Positions 43,291-52,158 of a stretch of DNA of 64,000 nucleotides are shown one piece after another; positions within the stretch are counted from its first letter, which is position 1, and each line of letters starts with the position of its first letter. Location of the stretch: assembly GCA_016789105.1 (NCBI GenBank), contig JAEURN010000004.1, positions 62,001 to 126,000 of the forward strand, in the 5' to 3' direction. Made by a program: the position numbers and the translations under genes. Below the pieces are notes generated by a model, which searched no databases, had not been told where the DNA came from, and saw nothing but the letters and a program-made list of their open reading frames with translations. This DNA comes from Armatimonadota bacterium. Its GTDB lineage: Bacteria; Armatimonadota; Fimbriimonadia; Fimbriimonadales; Fimbriimonadaceae.

Positions 43291-45213
43291 ATGGATCCGG
43301 TCTACCCGCACCTTGAGCGAATCGTCAGCCCCGCAGATTTGAAGTCCATGACGGACAAGGAGCTGCTGGAAGTTGCGGCCGAAGTGCGCCAGGCGATTTT
43401 GGACAACGTGAGCCGGACAGGCGGGCACTTCAGTTCCAACCTCGGCACGGTGGAACTGACCGTTGCGATGTATGCGGCATACAACATGCCCCCGGACAAA
43501 GTGGTTTGGGATACGGGCCACCAGGCCTATCCCCACAAGCTGTTGACGGGCCGGCTGCCGCGGTTTGAGACCTTGAGGCAATACAAGGGCCTGAGCGGCT
43601 TCCTCAAGCGGGATGAACACGAGTTGGATGTTTTCGGAGCCGGGCACGCTGGCACAGCCATTTCGGCGGCATTGGGTTTTGCGGCCGCGCGGGATCGCAA
43701 AAACGGCAAAGAAAAGGTCGTTGCCGTTACCGGTGATGCCGCGATTTGCGCCGGGATGAGTTGGGAAGCGCTCAACCACGCTGGGGAACTGCAGACCGAC
43801 ATTTGCGTGATTTTGAATGACAACCGCATGAGCATCGCCCCGAACGTGGGCGCGTTGACTACCTATTTCAACCGGCTCCGGTCACGGCCCTATGTGCAGG
43901 GTTTGGCCCGACACGCCAAAAAGGTAATCGAAAAGATCCCTGGCCCGGCACCCCGGATTGCCGCCGGATTGCGCCATGGCGTGACCCACTACTTTGCTCC
44001 GGAAGAAACCGGGACAATTTTTGAAGAAATGGGTTTCGAATACATTGGCCCGGTGGATGGCCACGACCTGCCGACTTTGCTTGAGATTTTCCGGAACATC
44101 CAAGAAGCGCGCTACCCGGTGTTCGTGCATGCGATCACGGTCAAAGGCAAGGGCTATGAGGTTGCGGAAGAGAATGCGACCAAATGGCACGGTGTCACGC
44201 CGTTTGACCTTTCGGAGTGTGAAATGCCACTGAAAGCAGGCCGCCCGACCTACACCAGTGTTTTTGGAGACGCGATGGTGGAACTGGGTGAGGCGGAGTC
44301 CAAAGTTGTGGCGATTACGGCTGCAATGCCCGATGGGACGGGTTTGAACGCGTTCAAGGCCAAGCTCCCCGGTCAGTATTACGATGTGGGGATTGCCGAA
44401 CAGCATGCGGTGACCTTTGCCGCCGGTTTGGCCGCCGCCGGGGACAAGCCCTTCTGCGCGATCTATTCGACCTTTTTGCAACGCGGGTACGACCAGGTTT
44501 TGCACGATGTGTGCATTCAGAACCTGCCGGTGCGGTTTGCGATGGACCGGGCGGGATTGGTGGGAGACGATGGCCCAACGCACCATGGGGCCTTCGACAT
44601 TTCCTTTTTAACCCACATCCCGAACATGGCCCTTTGCGCTCCAAGGGACACTACCGAACTCCGTGAAATGTTGCGGTTCATGGCCGGATTCGATTCCGGC
44701 CCGGTTGCCATCCGGTACCCGCGCGGGGAAGCGCCGGAGAACCTCCCGGAAAGCCGCACGGCGATCGAATTCGGCAAATGCGAGGTTTTGGGTGTGCCGG
44801 GAACCCCCCGTGGGGCGGAAGATCGGGTCGATGCGGTGGTGGTTGCGGCCGGTTCCATGGTGACAGAAGCCTGGGCGGCCGCTTCCCAGTTGGCAGAAAC
44901 CGGTCTCCGCGCCCTTGTGATCAATGCCCGTTGGTGCAAACCCATCGATTGGGAAACGGTTGCGGATTGGCTGAAACCATCGACCCTTTTGGTGACAGTG
45001 GAAGAAAACGTCCGGGCCGGCGGATTTGGCCAACAGCTGACCGACCTTTTGGTTGAAAACGAGAGATTGCCCCGGCGTGTGACGATCATGTCCCTTCCCG
45101 ATGCTTGGGTAACGCATGGCAAGCAACCGATCATCCGCGGCGAATGGGGGCTGGATGCAGTGGGCATTGTCGCGGCAGTCCAGGCGGGAGTTTTGGGCCG
45201 GGGCCTGGCATGA
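43291..45213 (+). CDS. dxs: 1-deoxy-D-xylulose-5-phosphate synthase
   Basis: This 640-aa thiamine-diphosphate enzyme joins pyruvate and glyceraldehyde-3-phosphate at the head of the MEP isoprenoid pathway. WDTGHQAYPHKLLTGR, the ThDP motif GDAAICAGMSWEALNHAG, and DRAGLVGDDGPTHHGAFD are characteristic. A good ribosome-binding site (AAGGAGAAC) precedes the ATG. Its stop overlaps the nadA ATG. Isoprenoid and NAD synthesis are thus coupled here. Confidence 0.96.
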   Translation: MDPVYPHLERIVSPADLKSMTDKELLEVAAEVRQAILDNVSRTGGHFSSNLGTVELTVAMYAAYNMPPDKVVWDTGHQAYPHKLLTGRLPRFETLRQYKGLSGFLKRDEHELDVFGAGHAGTAISAALGFAAARDRKNGKEKVVAVTGDAAICAGMSWEALNHAGELQTDICVILNDNRMSIAPNVGALTTYFNRLRSRPYVQGLARHAKKVIEKIPGPAPRIAAGLRHGVTHYFAPEETGTIFEEMGFEYIGPVDGHDLPTLLEIFRNIQEARYPVFVHAITVKGKGYEVAEENATKWHGVTPFDLSECEMPLKAGRPTYTSVFGDAMVELGEAESKVVAITAAMPDGTGLNAFKAKLPGQYYDVGIAEQHAVTFAAGLAAAGDKPFCAIYSTFLQRGYDQVLHDVCIQNLPVRFAMDRAGLVGDDGPTHHGAFDISFLTHIPNMALCAPRDTTELREMLRFMAGFDSGPVAIRYPRGEAPENLPESRTAIEFGKCEVLGVPGTPRGAEDRVDAVVVAAGSMVTEAWAAASQLAETGLRALVINARWCKPIDWETVADWLKPSTLLVTVEENVRAGGFGQQLTDLLVENERLPRRVTIMSLPDAWVTHGKQPIIRGEWGLDAVGIVAAVQAGVLGRGLA

Positions 45214-46316
45214 CACGTCAAGCCCCGCTGCCGGCAGATTATGCGTCGGCAACGGCCGATGAGCTGAGAGCGCGGATTTTTGCGGCAAAGCAAGCTTTGG
45301 GTTCGCGGTTGGTGGTTCTGGGCCACCACTATCAGCGCGACGAGATCATCGAGTTTGCCGATTACCGGGGCGATAGCTACAAACTTGCCAAAGACGCGGG
45401 GGCGCACCCGGGGGCCGAGTTTATTGTTTTTTGCGGCGTGCACTTTATGGCAGAGTCGGCAGACATTCTGACGTCGGCCAACCAAAAGGTTATTCTGCCC
45501 AACATGGCAGCGGGCTGCAGCATGGCCGACATGGCCGGGATCTTCCAAGTCCGATCTTGCTGGCGGCAACTGGAGGAGTTGGGGATAACCGGGATCATCC
45601 CGGTGACTTACATCAACTCGGCGGCGAACTTAAAGGCGTTTGTCGGTGAGCATCACGGCACGGTTTGCACATCGACGAATGCACCGGTCGCCGTGGAATG
45701 GGCGCTGGGCCAGGGAGAAAAGGTTTTGTTCTTTCCCGACCAACATCTGGGCAGGAACACGGGGGTCAAGCTCGGCTTCGATTCAGACTCGGATATGGCC
45801 CTCTGGGATCCCTTTAAACCTTTAGGTGGAAACAGCGCCGAAAAGTTGAAGGCGTCCAAGTTCATTTTGTGGAAAGGGCATTGCTCAGTTCACAAGCGGT
45901 TTACGGTTGAGCAGATTTCCCAAGCCAGGGCCGAGCATCCGGGTGTTCAGGTTGTGGTCCATCCAGAATGCCCGCTTGACGTGGTGCGGGCCGCAGACTA
46001 CAACGGGTCGACGGAACACATCATCAAGTTGGTTTCGGATTCTGATCCGGGCTCTGTTTGGGCTGTGGGTACGGAGGTGAATTTGGTGCAGCGATTGGCC
46101 AAGGAGCTGCCGGATCGGACAGTTTTCTGCTTGGATCCTGAGATTTGCCCTTGTTCGACCATGTATCGGATCCACCCGAGTTTCCTTTGCTGGGTGTTAG
46201 AGGAGTTGGTGGCCGGGCGCGTTGTCAACCAAGTGGTTGTCCCGGATGAAGTTGCAATTCCGGCGCGGTTGGCGTTGCAGCAAATGCTCTCCTTGGAACC
46301 CCGTGTCCGTGACTGA
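45210..46316 (+). CDS. nadA: quinolinate synthase A
   Basis: ATG 45210 (ATGA overlap with dxs) gives 368 aa; a longer frame opens at 45105 inside dxs. NadA condenses iminoaspartate with dihydroxyacetone phosphate using a [4Fe-4S] cluster. The three cluster Cys regions are visible: PNMAAGCSMADM, VVHPECPLDVV and DPEICPCSTMYRI. VLGHHYQRDEI is the N-terminal motif. The following 100 bases hold no clear terminator. Confidence 0.95.
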   Translation: MTRQAPLPADYASATADELRARIFAAKQALGSRLVVLGHHYQRDEIIEFADYRGDSYKLAKDAGAHPGAEFIVFCGVHFMAESADILTSANQKVILPNMAAGCSMADMAGIFQVRSCWRQLEELGITGIIPVTYINSAANLKAFVGEHHGTVCTSTNAPVAVEWALGQGEKVLFFPDQHLGRNTGVKLGFDSDSDMALWDPFKPLGGNSAEKLKASKFILWKGHCSVHKRFTVEQISQARAEHPGVQVVVHPECPLDVVRAADYNGSTEHIIKLVSDSDPGSVWAVGTEVNLVQRLAKELPDRTVFCLDPEICPCSTMYRIHPSFLCWVLEELVAGRVVNQVVVPDEVAIPARLALQQMLSLEPRVRD

Positions 46317-46418
46317 CCGCTTTTTTGAACCAGGGCGTTGGTTGCGCGGCAGGCCACTGGGGGGCCCAGAACGCACGACGGTGCGAATGCCGGGTGACCA
46401 CATCTCAGGTGGAGGAGT

Positions 46419-48764
46419 TCATGGCCGGTCTCTTAAGGCCAATTCGAGGACTTGGTCCGCCGTGTTAACGAATGTGAATTCCATTTGTTGGCGCACAGCA
46501 TCTGGCAAATCGTCGAGGTCGCGCTCGTTTTCGGCCGGAAGGATGACTTTGCGGATGCCGGCCCGGTGGGCGGCCAAAACCTTTTCGCGGATGCCGCCGA
46601 CGGGCAAGACGTGTCCGCGCAAGGTGATTTCGCCGGTCATGGCAATGTCGCACCGAACGGGCCGGCCGGTGTAGGCACTGGCTATGGCGGTGAGGATGGT
46701 GACACCGGCCGAAGGGCCGTCTTTGGGCACGGCGCCCTCGGGAACGTGGATGTGAATGTCGTAACGGAACTCATGTCCGCTGAGGTGCGCCTGGTTTTGC
46801 CTTAGGTAGCTCATGGCCGCGTGGGCGGACTCCTTCATGACATCGCCGAGCGAACCGGTCAACTGGATGGTCGGCTGGTCGCTGAATGGGGCGGCAAGGG
46901 CTGTTTCGATGCTGATGATGTCCCCGCCGTATTCGCTGTAGACCAATCCGGTCGCCATGCCGACTTCATCCTTTTTGCCTTTGAGGCCGTAGCGGAACTT
47001 TGGCCTTCCCAGGAACTCCCGTACGTCGCCGGGTGCAACGTGGACAGAGGTGGCTTGTTCGGCGGCGATGCGCCGGGCGGTTTTGCGGCAAATGGTGGCA
47101 ATTTCGCGGTTGAGCTGCCGGACTCCGGCTTCGCGGGTGTATTCCCTGACAATCGCTTCAATGGCCTTCGTTTCCACTTTGAGGTGGTTTTTCTTTAATC
47201 CGTGTTCGGCGATCTTCTCGGGAAGGAGGTACTTCTTGGCGATTTCGAGCTTTTCCTTTTCGGTGTAGCTTGGGAACCGGATGATTTCCATTCGGTCGCG
47301 GAGGGGGGCCGGGATGTTGTCGAGCAAGTTGGCCGTGCAGATGAACATGACGGCACTGAGGTCGAACGGGGCTTCGATATAGTGGTCGCTGAAGGTGCTG
47401 TTCTGTTCGGGATCCAAGACTTCCAGGAGGGCGGAGGTGGGGTCGCCCCGGAAATCCGATGTCATCTTGTCGATTTCGTCGAGGAGTAAAACGGGGTTCC
47501 GTGTTCCGGCTTGTTTGAGCGCCTGGATGATCCGCCCCGGCATCGAACCGATGTAGGTGCGCCGGTGCCCCCTGATTTCTGCTTCGTCCCGGACGCCTCC
47601 CAGGGAGACCCGCTGGAATCTCCTTCCCAGGGCTTCGGCAATCGAGCGGCCCAGCGACGTTTTCCCCACGCCTGGGGGGCCGACAAAGCAAAGAATGGGC
47701 CCCCGCAGCGAGTTACTGACTTGCCGGACGGCGAGGAAGTCGGCGATCCGGTCTTTGACGAGCGCCAACCCGTAGTGGTCGCGGTCGAGGACGGAGACGG
47801 CTTGGTTGACGTTGATGGAGTCTTCGGTGATTGTATTCCAGGGGAGGGCGAGGAGCCAGTCCAGATAATTCCGGATGACCATTCCTTCTGGCGAACTGGA
47901 CGGGGCTCGGTCAAGCCGGCGGACTTCTTGCATGGCCCGGTCCAAAGTTTCTTCTTCCAGCCCAAGGGCTTCGAGTTTTGCCCGGTAGGCGTCGCCTTCT
48001 TCGCTGAAGTGGTCGCCTGCCCCAAGCTCTTGTTGGATGGCCCGCAACTGCTCGCGCAAATAGAATTCGCGTTGGGTCTGACCGACCTCGCGTTCGACTT
48101 TGGATCGGAGTTGGGATTGGAGTTCGAGCACTTGTTGCTCGCGGGTGAGGAACCGGACGAGTTCGGTGAGCCGTTCTTCTGCTTCGAACAGTTCAAGCAG
48201 AGATTGCTTGACCGCCGAGGGGGCCGGCATATGGTGGGCCACGGTGTCGGCGAGTTGGCCCGGGTCTTCGATAGCCGTGATCGTTTCGCTGACTTCCGGC
48301 GGGATTTGTAGACCGAGCGAGGCGGCTTGCTGGAATACGGCAACAGCTTCTCGGACAAGGGCTTCGGTGTTGGCGGTGATGGCGGGGGCGGCTTCAACGA
48401 CTTGGTACCCAGAGGAGAAAGACTTGTTCCGGAATTTAAGTTGGCGTAGCTGAACCCTGACCATCCCCCTCATGACGACGCGCATGTTCCCGTCCGGAAG
48501 GGGGAGGACATGGAGGATTTCAGAAAGGGTGCCGACGGGGTAGAGGTCGGCGGCCTTGGGTTCGTCAACCGTTTGATCGCGCTGACCGACCACGATGACT
48601 TCGCGGTCTTTGCTCAGGGCGTCTTGGAGGGCCCGGACGGACATATCCCGCCCGACGAGCAAAGTTTGGATGACGCCTGGGAAGTGCACCGTGTCCCTTA
48701 CGGGGAGAACCGGCAGCCGGACGGGGATCTGCGGCGATTGATCGGTTCGGGCAGGGCGCGCCAT
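46419..48764 (-). CDS. lon: ATP-dependent protease Lon
   Basis: This 781-aa protein has the LAN substrate-binding N-domain ([15 protein letters not shown]), a coiled-coil region, Walker [10 protein letters not shown], Walker [10 protein letters not shown], and the S16 protease domain with catalytic Ser in [11 protein letters not shown] and Lys in [12 protein letters not shown]. It is a full-length LonA. It degrades misfolded and regulatory proteins in the cytosol. It lies downstream of the GbsR-type gene on the same strand with 30 bases between them, but it also has its own -10-like box. Confidence 0.96.
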   Translation of the reverse strand: MARPARTDQSPQIPVRLPVLPVRDTVHFPGVIQTLLVGRDMSVRALQDALSKDREVIVVGQRDQTVDEPKAADLYPVGTLSEILHVLPLPDGNMRVVMRGMVRVQLRQLKFRNKSFSSGYQVVEAAPAITANTEALVREAVAVFQQAASLGLQIPPEVSETITAIEDPGQLADTVAHHMPAPSAVKQSLLELFEAEERLTELVRFLTREQQVLELQSQLRSKVEREVGQTQREFYLREQLRAIQQELGAGDHFSEEGDAYRAKLEALGLEEETLDRAMQEVRRLDRAPSSSPEGMVIRNYLDWLLALPWNTITEDSINVNQAVSVLDRDHYGLALVKDRIADFLAVRQVSNSLRGPILCFVGPPGVGKTSLGRSIAEALGRRFQRVSLGGVRDEAEIRGHRRTYIGSMPGRIIQALKQAGTRNPVLLLDEIDKMTSDFRGDPTSALLEVLDPEQNSTFSDHYIEAPFDLSAVMFICTANLLDNIPAPLRDRMEIIRFPSYTEKEKLEIAKKYLLPEKIAEHGLKKNHLKVETKAIEAIVREYTREAGVRQLNREIATICRKTARRIAAEQATSVHVAPGDVREFLGRPKFRYGLKGKKDEVGMATGLVYSEYGGDIISIETALAAPFSDQPTIQLTGSLGDVMKESAHAAMSYLRQNQAHLSGHEFRYDIHIHVPEGAVPKDGPSAGVTILTAIASAYTGRPVRCDIAMTGEITLRGHVLPVGGIREKVLAAHRAGIRKVILPAENERDLDDLPDAVRQQMEFTFVNTADQVLELALRDRP

Positions 48765-48770
48765 GACTTT

Positions 48771-48776
48771 ACGTTA
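48771..48776 (-). promoter_or_regulatory. -10-like box 6 nt before lon
   Basis: On the minus strand TAACGT ends six bases before the lon ATG (spacer AAAGTC), with no ribosome-binding site. Confidence 0.4.
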
Positions 48777-48794
48777 CCGCAGGCCGGCCCATTT

Positions 48795-49376
48795 TCAACC
48801 TGGTGGGTCTTTGAGGTTTTGCACCCCATCGGAATTCTGGGGGAGGGTGAGGGTTTGCATGGAGTGGCGAATGGTTTCGTCGCTCCGGAACACTTCGGCA
48901 AAAACGTGGTCGATGATCTCGAATATTTCGATGAGAATAGTCAATCGTTTCCTAACGATTTCGGCTTGCTCACTGGCATCGCTTTCCGGGATCATGGCGA
49001 GGCAGTCCCGGATTGCCGCCACGGTCGGGTCGATTTCGCGCCTCTTCCGTTCTCGGACGACACGGGTGAACATTTGGACGATGTCGCCATCTGTCCGGTA
49101 GATGTCTTTGCGATCCCCCGGTCGGCGGTACCGTTGGATGACGCCCCATTCGGTGAGGTCTCGCAGGTTCATGCTGGCGTTGCCCCTTGAGATATGAAGC
49201 CGATCGATCATTTCATCCATCGTGAGGTCTTCGCCAGAAACGAGCAAGAGGGCATGGAGCTGGGCCATAGTCCGGTTGATGCCCCAGCTTGAGCTCATGC
49301 GGCCCCATTCCATGATGAACCTTTCCTGGGCGATTTGGGTCTGCTGGCTGGGGGTGGCTTCACTCACTCTGTTCAT
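48795..49376 (-). CDS. GbsR/MarR-type transcriptional regulator
   Basis: This 193-aa protein has the GbsR layout: an N-terminal helix (FIMEWGRMSSSWGINRTMAQ), a winged helix (LTMDEMIDRLHISRGNASMN, LTEWGVIQRYRRPGDRKDIY) and a C-terminal dimerisation helix region. GbsR proteins repress osmoprotectant or membrane genes in other bacteria. Targets here are not visible; it may control itself and lon. A small inverted repeat (GTCA...TGAC) lies about 15 bases upstream of its start. Confidence 0.87.
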   Translation of the reverse strand: MNRVSEATPSQQTQIAQERFIMEWGRMSSSWGINRTMAQLHALLLVSGEDLTMDEMIDRLHISRGNASMNLRDLTEWGVIQRYRRPGDRKDIYRTDGDIVQMFTRVVRERKRREIDPTVAAIRDCLAMIPESDASEQAEIVRKRLTILIEIFEIIDHVFAEVFRSDETIRHSMQTLTLPQNSDGVQNLKDPPG

Positions 49377-49456
49377 TTTACGGGTTTTGAGTCAGCTTTG
49401 ACCCGGATGGATGAGCGGGGGGTGGCGTTGTCCCGATTGTAAGTTAAGGGACTTGC

Positions 49457-50113
49457 ATGGGACGCATCTCAGCCAAAGACTTTGTGGGGACTCGGGCCCG
49501 CTTCCAGCGGCTCCGAGACGCGAAGCTCTTTGCTGGGTGGATCGAAGACTTTTACGGCAATTTGGTGACAATTTCCACGAATACAAACTTTGCGGTGGAG
49601 ATCGGCGACGAGTTCCGGTTCGAAGGGTTTGGCAACAAAGTCTCGATTGTGTTCAACGCAAAGCTTCAGACGGTGGGTCAGCTCGACTCGATGGCAGAAG
49701 CCAAGGTGACGAGCGTTGACGGGACAAACGTAAAGATCGTCGAAGCGAGGCGATCCAAGTTGGAACTTTCCGTGAGTTCGCCCGTCCGGTTGGCGGCCAG
49801 CCAAGAAAGCCTCAGGATGCAAACGAACGAGGTTTTCGTCCAGATTTCCGAATCTGAGCGCGACTACACGGGTTTTGTGATTGATGTGGGCCAGCAGGGA
49901 ATCGGTCTCGTGAGCCAATTCAAGCTCAACGCACGGGCCAGCGTCCGGGTTGTGATGGATACGCGGCTAGGACCAATCGAGGCGCTGGGTCAGGTGCGGT
50001 ACTGCCTGCCTGACAAGGATCGCGACGGGATGAACCGGATCGGCATCATGTTCACCGACATGGACCGGGTTCACCGCCCCCGTTGGGATCGGTACCTCTC
50101 CGAGGCCGCCTAA
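49457..50113 (+). CDS. PilZ-like protein with diverged ligand motif (copy 1)
   Basis: This 218-aa protein is followed by a same-length paralog. It starts MGRISAKDFVGTRARFQRL and has an N-terminal beta domain reminiscent of YcgR-N, then a PilZ-like barrel (GFVIDVGQQGIGLVSQFKL). The c-di-GMP motifs are not intact: no RxxxR pair is seen before the barrel, and the expected D/NxSxxG reads DVGQQG. It may have lost ligand binding or bind something else. AAGGGA precedes the ATG. Confidence 0.75.
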   Translation: MGRISAKDFVGTRARFQRLRDAKLFAGWIEDFYGNLVTISTNTNFAVEIGDEFRFEGFGNKVSIVFNAKLQTVGQLDSMAEAKVTSVDGTNVKIVEARRSKLELSVSSPVRLAASQESLRMQTNEVFVQISESERDYTGFVIDVGQQGIGLVSQFKLNARASVRVVMDTRLGPIEALGQVRYCLPDKDRDGMNRIGIMFTDMDRVHRPRWDRYLSEAA

Positions 50114-50175
50114 ATGTGTGACGGGCAACCAGCCATCAAGCTGTTGCCAACCCGTGTGTTTGGAGCAACCCGGAA

Positions 50176-50832
50176 TTGAGAAAGATCAGCATCGAAAATT
50201 TTGTTGGAACCCGCACTCGGTTTCAACGGCTGAGCGATGCCAAGCTCTTCACGGGATGGATCGAGTCAGCCGAAGGCAACGACTTGGAAGTGAGCACACT
50301 CACCAATTCTGCCGTAACTCCAGGCGATGAGTTTCGAATCGAGGGGTTCGGCCACAAGGTGTCGATGACGGTCATGGCACGATTGAAGGAGATCGGCAAA
50401 CTCGACTTGGCCACCGAAGCGCGGATTTGCGGGATTGAAGGCACAACGGCAAAAATCGTCGAAGCCAAGCGGATCCGCTTGAAGATGGTGGTGTGCGCCC
50501 CAACCCGGTTTGCGGCGACTGAGGAAAGCTTGCGGATCAAGGTGCCCCTGTTCCCGGTCAAAACCATCCAAGGTGGAACAACCACCGAGGGCTATTGCGT
50601 CGATATCGGCCCACAGGGTTTTGGGATGGTTTCCAGCGGGCGGCTTTGCCCGGGCGAAGCGGTAACGGCCGATATTGTTACCCCTAACGGCGTGGTGAGT
50701 TGCGCGGGGGAAGTGCGCTACAGCTTGGAGGATCGGGATCGGGAAGGGATGTACCGAACCGGCGTCAAAATCCTTTCGATGGAGCGTCGCATGGCTCCCC
50801 GTTGGGAAATGCTCTTGCGCGGCTCGCTTTAA
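50176..50832 (+). CDS. PilZ-like protein with diverged ligand motif (copy 2)
   Basis: This 218-aa protein starts at TTG 50176 (GGAG ten bases upstream) and aligns along its whole length with the preceding gene: ISIENFVGTRTRFQRLSDAK, DEFRIEGFGHKVSM, then CVDIGPQGFGMVSSG. As in copy 1 the DxSxxG motif reads DIGPQG and the double Arg is missing. The two are a tandem duplication that has diverged substantially. It overlaps the convergent ferredoxin gene end by four bases. Confidence 0.75.
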   Translation: MRKISIENFVGTRTRFQRLSDAKLFTGWIESAEGNDLEVSTLTNSAVTPGDEFRIEGFGHKVSMTVMARLKEIGKLDLATEARICGIEGTTAKIVEAKRIRLKMVVCAPTRFAATEESLRIKVPLFPVKTIQGGTTTEGYCVDIGPQGFGMVSSGRLCPGEAVTADIVTPNGVVSCAGEVRYSLEDRDREGMYRTGVKILSMERRMAPRWEMLLRGSL

Positions 50833-51077
50833 GAATCTGCGAGCTTGCGGCCTTGCTCGGCGTTCTTTTCAATGAATTCGCGCCAGTTGTCGGGCACATC
50901 GGTGTCCACAAAGATGGCCGAAACGGGGCATTCCGGTTCGCAGAGTCCGCAATCGATGCACTCGTCCGGGTTGATCACCACCATGTCGTCCGTTTCATAA
51001 ATGCAGTCCACCGGGCAGACTTGCATGCAGGATTTGTCTTTGACCCCGATACAGGGTTCAGTCACGACGTAGGGCAT
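50829..51077 (-). CDS. 7Fe-type ferredoxin
   Basis: This 82-aa protein has the cysteine layout of [3Fe-4S][4Fe-4S] ferredoxins: CIGVKDKSCMQVCPVDCIY and then CIDCGLCEPECPVSAIF. It starts MPYVVTEPC, the usual FdxA N-terminus. It would carry electrons in the cytosol for oxidoreductases that are not identified here. A CATAAT box and GAGGCG ribosome-binding sequence lie just upstream. Confidence 0.92.
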   Translation of the reverse strand: MPYVVTEPCIGVKDKSCMQVCPVDCIYETDDMVVINPDECIDCGLCEPECPVSAIFVDTDVPDNWREFIEKNAEQGRKLADS

Positions 51078-51223
51078 TTGTTCGCCTCATTATGTCGCAC
51101 GGGGCGGGGCCCTATCCGGTCAGAGGCCGCCCGCATGAGAAATAGGGGGTCTATGGTCATGTTTGGCGCGGGAAGTTGGTAGGTCTGGCCCATTCGCCGG
51201 CAACGCTGGGCCAATTGTTCGCC

Positions 51224-51229
51224 TACAAT
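51224..51229 (+). promoter_or_regulatory. -10-like box for the IscA gene
   Basis: TACAAT (in GCCTACAATACAG) lies 26 bases before the ATG; the short leader contains AGGAG, which could pair with CTCCT two bases further on. Confidence 0.45.
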
Positions 51230-51255
51230 ACAGATTAGGAGACCTCCTACAACCG

Positions 51256-51630
51256 ATGTCCATCACTCTTACAGAACGCGCCGCGACCGAATTGAAAGAT
51301 CTCATGGCCAGCCAGGAGAAACTGGATTCCGCGCTCCGGGTGTGGGTAGCCGGAGGCGGCTGCTCGGGATTGACCTATGGCATGGCCCTTGACGATGGCG
51401 AAGCCGAGGATGGCGATCAAGTATTTGACAACGGCGGCATCCGCATCGTGATCGACGGCTTGAGCCTGCAATACATGGACGGGGCGACCGTGGACTATGT
51501 CGACGACATGATGGGCGGGGGTTTCAAGATTGAAAATCCCAATGCGGTTGCAAGCTGTGGTTGCGGTTCCAGCTTCAAAACAGAAGATGGTCAGGGCAGC
51601 GGCTGCGGCGGCTGCGGTTGCGCCAGCTAA
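51256..51630 (+). CDS. A-type iron-sulfur carrier (IscA/ErpA/HesB family)
   Basis: ATG 51256 gives 124 aa starting SITLTERAATELKDLMA. The three carrier cysteines are in GGGCSGLTYG and ASCGCGSSF. A Gly/Cys-rich tail (GSGCGGCGCAS) extends beyond the usual end. It delivers Fe-S clusters to apo-proteins, such as the nearby ferredoxin, NadA or LipA-type enzymes. A strong terminator hairpin follows. Confidence 0.92.
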   Translation: MSITLTERAATELKDLMASQEKLDSALRVWVAGGGCSGLTYGMALDDGEAEDGDQVFDNGGIRIVIDGLSLQYMDGATVDYVDDMMGGGFKIENPNAVASCGCGSSFKTEDGQGSGCGGCGCAS

Positions 51631-51653
51631 CAAAACCGAAACTTGAAAAGAAT

Positions 51654-51685
51654 TTTGGCCCCGGGTGCGAACACCCGGGGCCAAA
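51654..51685. terminator. bidirectional terminator between the IscA and PilZ genes
   Basis: TTTGGCCCCGGGTG and its exact reverse complement form a 14-base stem with a four-base CGAA loop, lying between convergent genes. Confidence 0.7.
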
Positions 51686-51712
51686 TCATCTTTGAACGCC
51701 AGTTTATCTAGG

Positions 51713-52084
51713 TCAGCCGGTGAGCATCTCGCCCTGCGCCTTGAAGACGCAGTGGACGTACTCCACCCATTCGATCCGTTCCATGGCGGTGCTTGGCGTG
51801 AGCCGGAAGCCGGTGCTGAACAGGTCAGAATCCTCGATCGGCTTGGAATGGAGCGATTCCGCGTGGACAGAGATGGGGTTGGTGTTGCCGCGGCCGATTT
51901 CCAGTTTGTATTTGGCCCCAGCGATAAAGGGAACCCGGGAGCGGACTTGGAGTCCCCCAAGGCTGATATCGACGATGACCGACCGTGTGCTTTCTGTTTC
52001 GCCGTCTTTGGTGAGGATGGCGTAGTCCATCAGCTCGAATCGGGCATGTTTGCGTCGGTCTGCGAGGTTGTGTTCCATGTTCAT
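51713..52084 (-). CDS. PilZ domain protein, canonical
   Basis: This 123-aa protein is a single PilZ domain. DRRKHARFEL has the RxxxR motif and DISLGGLQVRS has DxSxxG, so c-di-GMP binding is expected. It lies 74 bases downstream of the HD-GYP phosphodiesterase on the same strand and may read the signal that the enzyme destroys. The output partner is unknown. Confidence 0.86.
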   Translation of the reverse strand: MNMEHNLADRRKHARFELMDYAILTKDGETESTRSVIVDISLGGLQVRSRVPFIAGAKYKLEIGRGNTNPISVHAESLHSKPIEDSDLFSTGFRLTPSTAMERIEWVEYVHCVFKAQGEMLTG

Positions 52085-52158
52085 TGGCTGTAGTTCCTGG
52101 CGTATCGAATGAACTGCTGTGTTGATCTTTGGCAGGAAAGTAGCAACTCTTTAGTGCA

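Noticed and set aside
46222-46674. Plus-strand frame across the nadA-lon junction
   Set aside because: It overlaps nadA and the antisense of lon, has no recognisable domain and no ribosome-binding site.
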